Source of the DNA: Planctomycetota bacterium
Lineage (GTDB): Bacteria; Planctomycetota; PUPC01; JACPCR01
Length of the DNA: 40,417 nt
Direction: 5' to 3'
NCBI GenBank assembly: GCA_027625095.1
Contig: JAQBXN010000074.1
Coordinates: forward strand, 1 to 40,417
Position numbers and translations under genes: made by a program. How positions within the stretch are numbered: position 1 is the first letter of the stretch; each line of letters begins with the position of its first letter. This document shows positions 1-8,321 of this stretch, piece after piece. The notes beneath the pieces were generated by a model, which worked only from the letters and a program-made list of their open reading frames with translations, was not told the origin of the DNA and did no database searches.

Positions 1-1
1 T

Positions 2-133
2 GCAACGGCTATCGGCGCGCCAGATGATGCCGAGACAGCTTTCAAAATCCTCCAACATCTATCCGCGAACCCGGATCATGGCGTGAAGCGACAGGCCGCT
101 GAGTGCCCATTCGCGGCGAAGTATTCGGCTTAG
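2..133 (+). CDS. C-terminal fragment of an unknown protein (runs in from the window edge)
   Basis: The frame is open from the first bases to a TAG at 131-133 and encodes 43 residues ending in KYSA. I do not recognise the family. The stretch is helix-forming and slightly repeat-like (AIGAPDD, then GVKRQAAE), so the end of a helical repeat protein is possible. It lies 64 bp upstream of the luxC-like gene on the same strand and could be in its operon. With so little sequence, a chance open frame cannot be excluded. Confidence 0.3.
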   Translation, partial: ATAIGAPDDAETAFKILQHLSANPDHGVKRQAAECPFAAKYSA

Positions 134-197
134 ATATGCTTCTGAGAACAGGCGTCCTTCTTTCTTACCTGCGGGTCGGCGGTATTGGGTTATTGCT

Positions 198-1481
198 GTG
201 AATCCCGTCCAGATCCACCAGAAAGCACTCCGACTCCGCCGAGCTGCAGAGTTGTACCTACACCCACTTTCCGCCCGTGACATCGGCAGACGCGTCGGCC
301 TGATGGCATCTAAATGGCTGGACCCGGATTACGAACCCCGCCGGCAGACGGTCCGCGAATTCTGTTCGGCCACCGGCTTTCCGCAGCAAATGGTTTCTGA
401 GGGTCTTGACAATGCTTTCTGGCAATTGGTGCCCCCAAAGCTCGATAGTCTTGCCAACGAGGAACTGGGGGACAGCAGGCTGCTTGACAGGCCACTACCC
501 CACCCCACAACTGGCAAGCTTTCACGGGCCGTCGGGCCCGGCTTGATTACTCATATTCTTGCTGGCTCGATCATCACGCCCGGGCTGTGGAGTATTTGCA
601 GGGCCCTCCTTCTCAAATCGGCAAGTATCGTGAAGTGCGCAAGCCACGATCGCGTTTTTCCTGTTCGCTTTGCTGAATCGCTTCGTCATGAGTCTTCCGA
701 ACTTGGCGAGTGTATACACGTGGATTATTGGCCTCGCGAGGATTCCGAGTCTACACAGGCAGCCATCCTTGCGGCCGACGCGGTAATTGCCTACGGCGAC
801 GATTCATCGGTTCAAAGGTTGCGTGAGATGACAACCTTTCCGCGACGCTTCGTCGGCCACGGTCACCGGGTGAGTCTGGGTATCATCGGTGAAGCTGCTT
901 TTAATGAAGAAACAGCAACCGCAATCGCAAGGGATGTCGCATTCCATGATCAACAGGGATGTCTCTCGCCACAGGTGATCTATCTGATTGGCACAAGTGA
1001 ATCCTGCTGCCAGTTCGGGGCATCGATTGCAAAGGCATTCTCCGTCATGGAAATCCAATGGCCGAGATGCAAACTCAAGCCCGGCGAGGCTGCGGCAATT
1101 CAACGCATGAGGGGAACACACGAGTTGCTGATCGCAATGAACACCGGCGCCCGCATGTGGAAAAGCGAGAAATCGACAGCCTGGACGCTCCTCTACGATG
1201 AGAATCCTCAGTTTGAGTTCTCCTGTCTTAACCGCACGCTTCGTCTGAAGCGGATGGAATCCCCCGCACAACTTGCTGCTGCACTAGGGGATGTCGGCGG
1301 CCTTCTGCAGGGCGCTGCGATCGCTCCCATCGAAATGAAAAGTCAGTTGATCGACCTTCTGGCCTACCGCGGAGTCTCACGAATATGTTCACCCGGAAAT
1401 CTGCAGAATCCTGTTCTCAATTGGAGGGGCGACGGCGATTCGCAGTTGCTGCCACTTGTGAGATGGGTCGAGGTGGAATGA
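198..1481 (+). CDS. luxC: LuxC-type acyl-CoA reductase
   Basis: The 427-residue protein resembles the LuxC family, aldehyde-dehydrogenase-fold enzymes that reduce activated fatty acids to fatty aldehydes with NADPH. The clearest sign is FHDQQGCLSPQ at residues 249-259, in which Cys255 matches the acyl-accepting cysteine and its conserved surroundings. The N-terminal helical stretch rich in Arg and Ala and the early GPGLITHILAGSI segment also fit. The length is near the family norm of about 450-480. The start is GTG at 198; a TGA at 84-86 bounds the frame and no ATG lies upstream. No luxE or luciferase genes are visible, so light production is not implied; fatty aldehyde or alcohol formation is more likely. 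The substrate cannot be told. Confidence 0.8.
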   Translation: MNPVQIHQKALRLRRAAELYLHPLSARDIGRRVGLMASKWLDPDYEPRRQTVREFCSATGFPQQMVSEGLDNAFWQLVPPKLDSLANEELGDSRLLDRPLPHPTTGKLSRAVGPGLITHILAGSIITPGLWSICRALLLKSASIVKCASHDRVFPVRFAESLRHESSELGECIHVDYWPREDSESTQAAILAADAVIAYGDDSSVQRLREMTTFPRRFVGHGHRVSLGIIGEAAFNEETATAIARDVAFHDQQGCLSPQVIYLIGTSESCCQFGASIAKAFSVMEIQWPRCKLKPGEAAAIQRMRGTHELLIAMNTGARMWKSEKSTAWTLLYDENPQFEFSCLNRTLRLKRMESPAQLAAALGDVGGLLQGAAIAPIEMKSQLIDLLAYRGVSRICSPGNLQNPVLNWRGDGDSQLLPLVRWVEVE

Positions 1482-1606
1482 TACGTAAAACGTAAGCCCT
1501 TGAGGGAGTTTCGGCTCAGCGGTGAGGCCGGTTGTAGACTCTTTACAGAATTGCCCTTGAGACTGATGCCACAATAGCAACGGCTCCATTCCGTATTACG
1601 TATTAC
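1481..1606. repeat. Inverted pair of 7-bp repeats (GTAATAC type) between convergent genes
   Basis: The left arm (about 1481-1495, ATACGTAAAACGTAA) and right arm (1593-1606, GTATTACGTATTAC) are diverged, oppositely oriented copies of a heptanucleotide tandem repeat. They flank about 95 bp between two convergent genes, and the TAA of the leftward gene lies inside the right arm. A weak hairpin (CGGCTCA, loop, TGAGGCCG) sits between them near 1513-1531. The arrangement could form a long stem at the shared 3' ends and help end transcription; this is inference. Confidence 0.45.
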
Positions 1607-2835
1607 TTTCCAATTTTCTCCAGTAACTGCTTCGCCTCAGCCGCGTATTTCGAGCCGGGATACTGGTCGATAACCTTTTGAAGATATTTGGCGGCGGCTT
1701 CCTCCTTGCCGGCGTCGGCCAGCATCTTCCCGTTACTCAGACCGGCACGCGCTTTACGATCATCCGTCACAGAGAGAGTCTCACCCGCATCCGTGACAGG
1801 AAGCGTCTCGGCCGCCTCTGGTGTACTGTCGACCGAGTCCTTGATTTTTCCCATTTCGGTTCTGATTTGATTGCCAGCTCTTGTGCCAGCGAATTTGGCA
1901 TCAAGCTTCTGGAGTTCCGCTCTTAATATCGCAGGGGCTTTAACAGCCTCCAGAGTCGCTTTCAGGCGTGCCAGACCATCTCGTTCGATGCCATCGATCA
2001 TGTCCTTTTGTGTGTTGCTGTAGTAACTGCCGCGGTCTGCTTTCGACGCATGCTTCAAAACCGAGCAGGCCTTTCCGAAGCTTTCCTGGGCAATCAATTC
2101 CCTGGCATTCGACAGGGTCTGCTCAAACATTTGGCGATCTTCAGGAGAAAGCCCTGAGTCAACTACAAGATAAGCCTCGATACACGCTTGCTGAGCCTGC
2201 TCACTCCAATCCAGGCCAGAGTCTTCATAATAGGCCGGCTTGACCGAACAATTAGCGCCCGTGAGAGCCTCTACAATCGCTTGAGAATTCTTGTAGCTCT
2301 GCTCATGTTGCATTCCCGCGGAGATCGAGAAAGGCACTCCCATTCTACCCATGGCCGGCGGAGGGTTGAGAGGTGCATGCAAGGCCGCCCCGCGAACCAA
2401 TTGGGCATGAGTTGCCGTAAACCTGAGTATGAAGTCCGCACCCGACAGGGGGCCGGCCATGAAGATTTTGTTCTGAACTTTGTATTTTGATGAAACCTCT
2501 TTGAGGATCTTCATCAACAGGAGATCTTCGCTGCTTTCAATCTTCATATATTCGCCTTCAAAAGTGGGGCAAACCAGGATGAATTCATATTCATCAGCAG
2601 CAGCTTCGAACGCGGCGGCAACATCCGTCCCCTTCCCCTCAAAGGCGTGTATTCCGACAAAAAGCGGGAACGGCCTTTTGCCCGTGTAAGCTTCTGGAAC
2701 GTGGATGAAGTAATGGAATATGGTGCCCTTGAGGTTCACCTGGAGGGAACGCGCCTCGGCCCTCAACAAGTCTGGTAAGAAAAAAAATACCAGAATAAAA
2801 CACACGCTGAACAGCCGTTGTCTGGTGGAACACAT
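1603..2835 (-). CDS. Secreted alpha/beta-hydrolase-like protein with degenerate active site and C-terminal TPR-like tail
   Basis: The 410-residue protein has a basic, very hydrophobic signal peptide (about residues 1-27). Residues 35-225 look like a polyhydroxybutyrate depolymerase/feruloyl esterase type alpha/beta hydrolase (PLFVGIHAF, a core strand, then KIFMAGPLSGADF). The nucleophile elbow G-x-S-x-G reads GPLSG at 128-132, so Leu130 occupies the serine position. Where the acid and histidine are expected, ISAGMQHEQS and DSGLDWSEQ carry neither in the usual context. Residues 365-410 resemble the end of a TPR/YbgF-like repeat (KYLQKVIDQYPGSKYAAEA). It is probably a non-enzymatic binding protein of the envelope. 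The ATG is preceded by GGAG about 10 bases upstream. Confidence 0.6.
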   Translation of the reverse strand: MCSTRQRLFSVCFILVFFFLPDLLRAEARSLQVNLKGTIFHYFIHVPEAYTGKRPFPLFVGIHAFEGKGTDVAAAFEAAADEYEFILVCPTFEGEYMKIESSEDLLLMKILKEVSSKYKVQNKIFMAGPLSGADFILRFTATHAQLVRGAALHAPLNPPPAMGRMGVPFSISAGMQHEQSYKNSQAIVEALTGANCSVKPAYYEDSGLDWSEQAQQACIEAYLVVDSGLSPEDRQMFEQTLSNARELIAQESFGKACSVLKHASKADRGSYYSNTQKDMIDGIERDGLARLKATLEAVKAPAILRAELQKLDAKFAGTRAGNQIRTEMGKIKDSVDSTPEAAETLPVTDAGETLSVTDDRKARAGLSNGKMLADAGKEEAAAKYLQKVIDQYPGSKYAAEAKQLLEKIGK

Positions 2836-2923
2836 GGCAGAATTCTCCGGAAGTAATGATCAAAAAAAATCCGCCACCAATGGGGTCATTGATGACGGAT
2901 GTCGATTCTGATTTCTCATTCTG

Positions 2924-4030
2924 TCACTCGGGAATATGAAAGAGACTTTCCCCTCCGATCAATATCCGGTCCACTGCTGCCGGAGTTGTAGGGGCGGCGG
3001 TATTCTGGGTCCAGTAGAAGTGCATGTAATTTCCGCCGAATCCCTCTCGATACATTGCTTTGAATTTGTAGGGAGTTGTCGGATTGACACCCACGTAGCT
3101 CGCAAGGTAGTTTTGCTGGCAGCAGACGACATTCTGACCTGCTTCACCACCTGAAAACACATCATCCTGGTTCAAGTCGACAGCGAAGTATGCCCAATCA
3201 TCGCAGAACTCCAGTACATGCCAGTCGCCCCCCCCGGGGAACTGAATGAGGCCTGTAAATACGGCAGTGATCTGATCTACTGCGTTTCCGCTCGCCCCCC
3301 ATCCATTGGGGGTAGGTGGGAGAAAAGTGAAATTTGTTTCGCTCAATGACCGAGCCCAGATTGTTTCGTAACCAACAGGAACTGAAGGGTCCTGGTCATT
3401 GATCACGGCTGTCCAATCTGCCCCTGACTGAGTATTGTACCACTTGCTGGTAACACCGGACAGGGGCGACCTGCCCCATCCAAGCTCAACGTGGCCGTCT
3501 CCAAAACAGTAGTACTTCTTGAATTCTTCATTAGTGCCTTTGTCAACATGGCGCTTAGCGTTTTCGATAACCATAACCAGATCAGAAGCGTCTGCTCTGA
3601 GAGCGCCGAGGTGGACACCGAGATAGGCGCCCTGAACATCATACGAGGCCGGATATCCGTTATTGTTGAGCTTTGGACCCTGATCTTGAGGACATATGAA
3701 GTCTTTGACCTGTGAAGCGAAAGCGGCATTGGGACCAGTAGGATCCGGATTGCCATTTGCGTCCACAAACTCTGATCTCAGCTTGTACCCGTGTTCTTTA
3801 ACATAGTAGCTGGGATCGGAACTGGTGGTACCAGCCCATGTCGCCGCGTATGTCATCACCGCGCTGTGGATAGTCTTGGCCATGATATTCATACACTTAC
3901 GCTTCAGGGCCTCGTTTTGAACTCTCTGAAGCATTGGCAGAAGAAGACCAGCCAGGACGGCGATAATAGTCACGACAACCAGCAACTCGATCAGCGTAAA
4001 CCCTCTATTCCGAGATTGGGGTGATTTCAT
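2924..4030 (-). CDS. Type IV pseudopilin with PA14-like C-terminal region
   Basis: The 368-residue protein has a class III prepilin leader: RGFTLIELLVVVTIIAVLAG at about residues 9-28, with cleavage expected after the Gly by a prepilin peptidase and Glu at mature position 5. The middle part (FICPQDQ, later YYCFGDGHVELGW) is like the many pseudopilins of Planctomycetes and Verrucomicrobia. The last ~120 residues (AVFTGLIQFPGGGDW, then CDDWAYFAVDLNQD, then YKFKAMYREGFGGNYMHFYW) have the strand pattern of a PA14 domain, a lectin-like fold. The start has a good ribosome site (AGGAGATCACC before ATG). It may be an exported surface-display pilin; pilT lies about 3 kb away. Confidence 0.75.
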   Translation of the reverse strand: MKSPQSRNRGFTLIELLVVVTIIAVLAGLLLPMLQRVQNEALKRKCMNIMAKTIHSAVMTYAATWAGTTSSDPSYYVKEHGYKLRSEFVDANGNPDPTGPNAAFASQVKDFICPQDQGPKLNNNGYPASYDVQGAYLGVHLGALRADASDLVMVIENAKRHVDKGTNEEFKKYYCFGDGHVELGWGRSPLSGVTSKWYNTQSGADWTAVINDQDPSVPVGYETIWARSLSETNFTFLPPTPNGWGASGNAVDQITAVFTGLIQFPGGGDWHVLEFCDDWAYFAVDLNQDDVFSGGEAGQNVVCCQQNYLASYVGVNPTTPYKFKAMYREGFGGNYMHFYWTQNTAAPTTPAAVDRILIGGESLFHIPE

Positions 4031-4080
4031 GGTGATCTCCTGTTAAATGACGGGGACGGAGAATAGTAAGGGGGACTGGA

Positions 4081-4743
4081 TCATCGAATTCTAGATAATG
4101 CCTCGCGGGCGGCATCTCTTACGTATGTGTCCTGATCGCCCATAAGGCCGTTAAGGGCGGGAGCCGCTGATGAGGCACTTTTGCCAATTTTTCCAAGAGC
4201 CTTGGCGGCCATTAGACGGATACTGGCATCCGGATCTTTGCAGGCATCAGACAATGGGCCCACAGAAGGTGCGGCCGCGGCTCCAATGTCGTACAGAGCC
4301 TGAACAGCACTCATTTTTACTCCAGGGTCCGGGTCTTTCAACAACTTAGTGGCAGCTTGCAACAGTTCTTCCTCAGCTTTAATCGCGGCCAGCGCCCCGA
4401 TAGCAAGATATTTAACTTCGTTATCCGTTTGGTCCGTCAATGCCAGAATCTCAGGCGCGCACCCTGCTGCATCCTCACCAAATGCGGCCAATGCCGTGGC
4501 TGCTGCAATCTTGACCCTGGTTTCACTGTCCTTAAGAGCCTTCTTGAGGGCAGGGATGCTAACTTCCTTTTGCTCATGCAATTGACCCAAGGCCACGGCC
4601 CCAGCCTCACGCTCTTCCGGTGAACTGCTCTTGAGCCTCCTTAACGCTTGGTCCAACGGTGTTTTCACGCCACAGCCACTCAACAATAAAATTGGGATCA
4701 AAAAAGTGCAACTTTGCTTCATAATTGTCCAAACCAAATGCAT
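4081..4743 (-). CDS. HEAT-repeat lipoprotein
   Basis: The 220-residue protein starts with a lipoprotein signal; LLLSGC at about residues 19-24 is a lipobox whose Cys would be lipidated. After it come about five HEAT-type helical repeats of about 35 residues (for example DPDPGVKMSAVQALYDIG, DPDASIRLMAAKALGKIG, DQDTYVRDAAREALSRI). Such repeats bind proteins. ATG at 4743 is the first start; a second ATG at 4722 gives a more typical signal peptide beginning MKQSCTF and may be the true one. No strong ribosome site marks either. It follows the pilin gene's strand and may share an envelope role; partner unknown. Confidence 0.75.
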   Translation of the reverse strand: MHLVWTIMKQSCTFLIPILLLSGCGVKTPLDQALRRLKSSSPEEREAGAVALGQLHEQKEVSIPALKKALKDSETRVKIAAATALAAFGEDAAGCAPEILALTDQTDNEVKYLAIGALAAIKAEEELLQAATKLLKDPDPGVKMSAVQALYDIGAAAAPSVGPLSDACKDPDASIRLMAAKALGKIGKSASSAAPALNGLMGDQDTYVRDAAREALSRIR

Positions 4744-4901
4744 TAATTACAGAATAGAGCGAATATAGCAAAGTCCACCGGGAACTCCAAGAAATTTGGC
4801 ATTTTGCAACACATTTGAGCCGCTATGCTACTCAGAATGAACATCTTCGTTTTGTCTCAAACTCCAACAGTCACCAATAGCGCGAATTGAACACCAGGAT
4901 T

Positions 4902-7007
4902 ATGACCCTCAAGGGGAAGCATAGACGGCTGATCGTATCTATCGCTGTCGTCTTTCTAATCGCGGTCAGTCTGAGGGGCTGGTCACTCAATTCAGACCCC
5001 TCCCCGGAGCTTTCCCGGAGTCTCGCTCCTTTCACTGACGGGCCTGCGGCCATTTCTCCGGCGAGACAGGCAATGCTTGAAGACCAAGGCTACATCGGAC
5101 ATTCGACACATCCTGATTCAAATCCATTTGTCGCTGGGATGATCTGGCCTTTCCTGCGGATCGCCGGATTCGGTCTCTGGCAGGGCCGCCTCCTTTTTGT
5201 GCTGGCCGGTTGCCTCAGCTGTGTGGTCATGATGCTCATTCTTCAGCGGGACCAGCTTTTATTGACGCCTTTGTTTGCAGGTCTGTTTCTGGCGACAAAC
5301 TATGTTTTCGTGCAATACAACCGGCTGGCTCTCGAAGAAAACCTGGTGAACTTGCTCGGACTTATCTCATTCGCCTGCCTACGTACGCTCAGTCTCCGGC
5401 TCTCATTCATTTCAGGTTTGCTGGCGGGCGTGACGGTCTTCCTGATCAAGTTGCATGGTCTGATATATGTCGCTGCCATGGCGGGGGCTCTCTTGGTCTG
5501 CTGGGTCAGCCTTTCACAGACGAAACCGCGGTTGGTGAAAGTGGTCCTTGCCTGGTTGGCTGGCTTCGCTCTCCTCTTCGTACTTAGCACGCTCTTTCAC
5601 ATAAAACCGGCATATTCACCGCTTGGCCAGTATTTCATTGACACAAATCCTGGAGCATCCGCATTGTCACCGGCATCTGCGTACCTGGTGCGGACGCACA
5701 CCAGAACTCTGAGCATAGGCATCAAAACTGGCCTGTTCCACCGCATGCCTGTTGTCTGCCTGCTTGCGGCCGCTTTTCTTCTTTCCCTAATTACACGAGC
5801 CGAGCACCGCGCTAAATGCTTCTCAGGTGAGCGGGAACAGACCTTCATTCCATCTGAACTGATTCTGGTCTGCATGGTCACCGCATCTTTTGCTGGCCTC
5901 TCCATTCTCGAATATCGGCCTCTGAGATATGAGACACTGCTGATTCCTTCCCTGACTGGTCTGGCTGCTGTGCTTTTGGGCCAATGGCTAACGCCTTCGG
6001 AACAAAGGGCGCAATCAGATACAGAGCAGGTAAAAACTTTCGGGAGTTCAAACTCGTTCAGCATTATTTGCTTACGGGGCCTCAGGGCAGTTGTACTCTT
6101 CTATCTGACCCACCTGGTTCTTTGGTCGCTCAAGAAACTGGTCCTCGGTGAACAGTCGGCCGAGTCTCCTGACACAAGTCCCGCGTTAATCATTTTCGCA
6201 GTGCTGTTGTGGTTGCCATTGCTCCAATTCTGGCAACCGCTTTATATGGCAGTTTCGAACCAAATGAAGAAACGACGGTTGGCGTGGGGGGTGGCGATAG
6301 TTTCGCTGTCGATACTGATGATCAATCAAATCCAACAGTCAGTTGTCTACTTCAAGAATGCTTCAGGCAACACTATCTCGGCTTCCAGGAACGTGGCGCC
6401 TCTCTTTCCTGCAGGGTTCATGATCACAGGGGAGTTTGCAGACGCGATATGTGTCGAAACACAGTACGCCTCTCACCCCTACTCTTCACGGAAACCGACG
6501 ATCAGCGAAGCACTGGAGCAATCACCCAGCACCGGCGCGCTGCTGGTCAGAGCCATCGAAAAAGACGGCAAGTGGACCTTCTTCTTTCGAGATGTGGCTG
6601 ATGAAATTCGGAATGGTAATTGGATGCCAATACTTGCCCAGTCCCTCGGCCCGGTGACAGAAAAAACTCGAATTGTCCAAGTATTGATTGCTCGAACAGG
6701 AGTGGGGCATTTCAGGCAGGCAATGGCCTGTCTGCTCAGCGGCGACGAATTGTCAGCGCTACATCACTTCAGGCAATTTCTGGAAAACAATCCGAACCAT
6801 ATACCGGCCCTCCTGTATGTGGCTGCCCTGGATTCAAGATGGAAAGAGATTCCCCCGGTTGATACAGACGCATTCCGGCGCGCAGAAAAGGCCATTCTTT
6901 CAGGGATTCAGATAAATGATTGGGACCGCCATCACTTCGAGGCATTGAAAAGATCAGAACTCGAATTACTGCAGCTTGTGGAAGGGATGGCATTCAACAG
7001 TCTATGA
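4902..7007 (+). CDS. Multi-pass membrane glycosyltransferase (GT-C, ArnT/PMT-like)
   Basis: The protein of about 700 residues starts with a membrane helix, followed by a loop with acidic residues (TDGPAA, LEDQGY) and then many hydrophobic segments. This is the layout of GT-C enzymes that transfer a sugar from a polyprenyl-phosphate donor on the outer face of the inner membrane. NRLALEENLV at about residue 150 fits the second conserved region of the ArnT/PMT class. The C-terminal 90 residues are soluble and TPR-like (ALHHFRQFLENNPNHIPALL). The frame also allows TTG at 4887; ATG at 4902 is chosen. Its stop overlaps the stop of pilT by 6 bp on the opposite strand. Donor and acceptor are unknown. 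Confidence 0.65.
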   Translation: MTLKGKHRRLIVSIAVVFLIAVSLRGWSLNSDPSPELSRSLAPFTDGPAAISPARQAMLEDQGYIGHSTHPDSNPFVAGMIWPFLRIAGFGLWQGRLLFVLAGCLSCVVMMLILQRDQLLLTPLFAGLFLATNYVFVQYNRLALEENLVNLLGLISFACLRTLSLRLSFISGLLAGVTVFLIKLHGLIYVAAMAGALLVCWVSLSQTKPRLVKVVLAWLAGFALLFVLSTLFHIKPAYSPLGQYFIDTNPGASALSPASAYLVRTHTRTLSIGIKTGLFHRMPVVCLLAAAFLLSLITRAEHRAKCFSGEREQTFIPSELILVCMVTASFAGLSILEYRPLRYETLLIPSLTGLAAVLLGQWLTPSEQRAQSDTEQVKTFGSSNSFSIICLRGLRAVVLFYLTHLVLWSLKKLVLGEQSAESPDTSPALIIFAVLLWLPLLQFWQPLYMAVSNQMKKRRLAWGVAIVSLSILMINQIQQSVVYFKNASGNTISASRNVAPLFPAGFMITGEFADAICVETQYASHPYSSRKPTISEALEQSPSTGALLVRAIEKDGKWTFFFRDVADEIRNGNWMPILAQSLGPVTEKTRIVQVLIARTGVGHFRQAMACLLSGDELSALHHFRQFLENNPNHIPALLYVAALDSRWKEIPPVDTDAFRRAEKAILSGIQINDWDRHHFEALKRSELELLQLVEGMAFNSL

Positions 7008-8225
7008 CTCAATCTCTGCTCCAACCTGTGCAGCGATAGCGCGTAGCTGATCCACCTGCTGCTTCGCCATACCCGCCGCCTGGAGACCATCCAGCAATCC
7101 TTTGCGGTCGGCTGTGGCCTTCAAACCCTCCATCGGTTGAATCTGGCCTGTCTTGACCAGGTTGGTCAAAACCGGAGTGGCCTTGCTGCTGTACCCAAGC
7201 TTGTCTATTGCCTTCAAATATGCTTCCAGCGGCTCGACCAGTCGCCTTTCAACATAGCTGACCAGAATATCGTTGAGCGGCATATTGCCGACCTTCTTGC
7301 CGGTCTCCATCGCTGAGGGGATGTTGTATGTCTTTGATTCACGAATCAGGTTCGCCACAGCGGCACCGACTATCAGAATCTCCATGGCAGCAATACGCCC
7401 TCCTCCTCGCTTCTTGAGAAGTGTCTGTGCGACCACTGCCTTTAAACTGGTCGACAGCATCGTTCGAATCTGTTCCTGTTGGGCCGCCGGGAACTGGTCG
7501 ATAATTCGATCTACCGTAGATGCCGCCGTTGTCGTATGCAGTGTGCCGAATACAAGGTGACCTGTTTCCGCAGTTTCAATAGCGATGCCCACAGTCTCCA
7601 AGTCACGCATTTCTCCAATCAAAATAATGTCAGGATCTTCACGCAGAGCGGCTCTGAGTGCTGTAGTGAACCCCTTCGTATGAACATGAACTTCGCGTTG
7701 ATTGACCAGACATTCTTTATTTTGATGAACGAATTCGATCGGATCTTCGATAGTGATAATGTGGTCTTTACGGGTCTTGTTGCACTCATCAATTAAAGAA
7801 GCGAGAGTGGTTGATTTTCCGCTTCCAGTGGGGCCCGTGACGACGACAAGTCCCTTCGGCAATTGACAAAGCTCTCGTATCTTTTCCGGCACACCGAGCG
7901 CATTGCAATCGAGAATCTTGGATGGAATGGTTCGCATGACCAACCCTGGCCCCCTGCGATCTCTGAAAACATTGACACGAAACCGTGCCAGCCCCTCGAT
8001 GGCATAGGCGTAATCGGTGTCGTTCGTCTCTTCGTACTGCTTCCGGTTATATGCGGGCAAAATTTCATAGATCAACGCCTTCACCTGCTCCCCATTCAGT
8101 GCAGGAAGGTTCATCTTGAGCAGGTCGCCATCGACTCGAATGTAAGGTAGCGCATCCGAACTGATGTGAAGATCCGAGCCCTTCTGCTGAACCATGAAGT
8201 GAAGTAGCTTGTCTATCTGTGCCAT
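7002..8225 (-). CDS. pilT: Twitching motility ATPase PilT
   Basis: The 407-residue protein is a retraction ATPase of type IV pili, acting as a hexamer at the inner-membrane base of the pilus. Seen are Walker A GPTGSGKST (131-139), the Asp box ITIEDPIEF, Walker B DIILIGEMRD, the His box GTLHTTTAAST, and AVANLIRESK, which matches the AIRNLIRE motif that separates PilT from extension ATPases. The N-terminal PAS-like domain (MAQIDKLLHFMVQQKGSDLHI) is typical. About 60 extra residues at the C-terminus, ending IAAQVGAEIES, are longer than usual. It stands apart from other pil genes except the pseudopilin nearby. Confidence 0.93.
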   Translation of the reverse strand: MAQIDKLLHFMVQQKGSDLHISSDALPYIRVDGDLLKMNLPALNGEQVKALIYEILPAYNRKQYEETNDTDYAYAIEGLARFRVNVFRDRRGPGLVMRTIPSKILDCNALGVPEKIRELCQLPKGLVVVTGPTGSGKSTTLASLIDECNKTRKDHIITIEDPIEFVHQNKECLVNQREVHVHTKGFTTALRAALREDPDIILIGEMRDLETVGIAIETAETGHLVFGTLHTTTAASTVDRIIDQFPAAQQEQIRTMLSTSLKAVVAQTLLKKRGGGRIAAMEILIVGAAVANLIRESKTYNIPSAMETGKKVGNMPLNDILVSYVERRLVEPLEAYLKAIDKLGYSSKATPVLTNLVKTGQIQPMEGLKATADRKGLLDGLQAAGMAKQQVDQLRAIAAQVGAEIES

Positions 8226-8321
8226 GTGTATTCAGCCTGTTACAAACCTGAAACCTGAGATTCTGCGACCGCCGCAGCATCTATAACCAGAAAACATTGA
8301 TATCGCTCTGATAAGCGAAAC

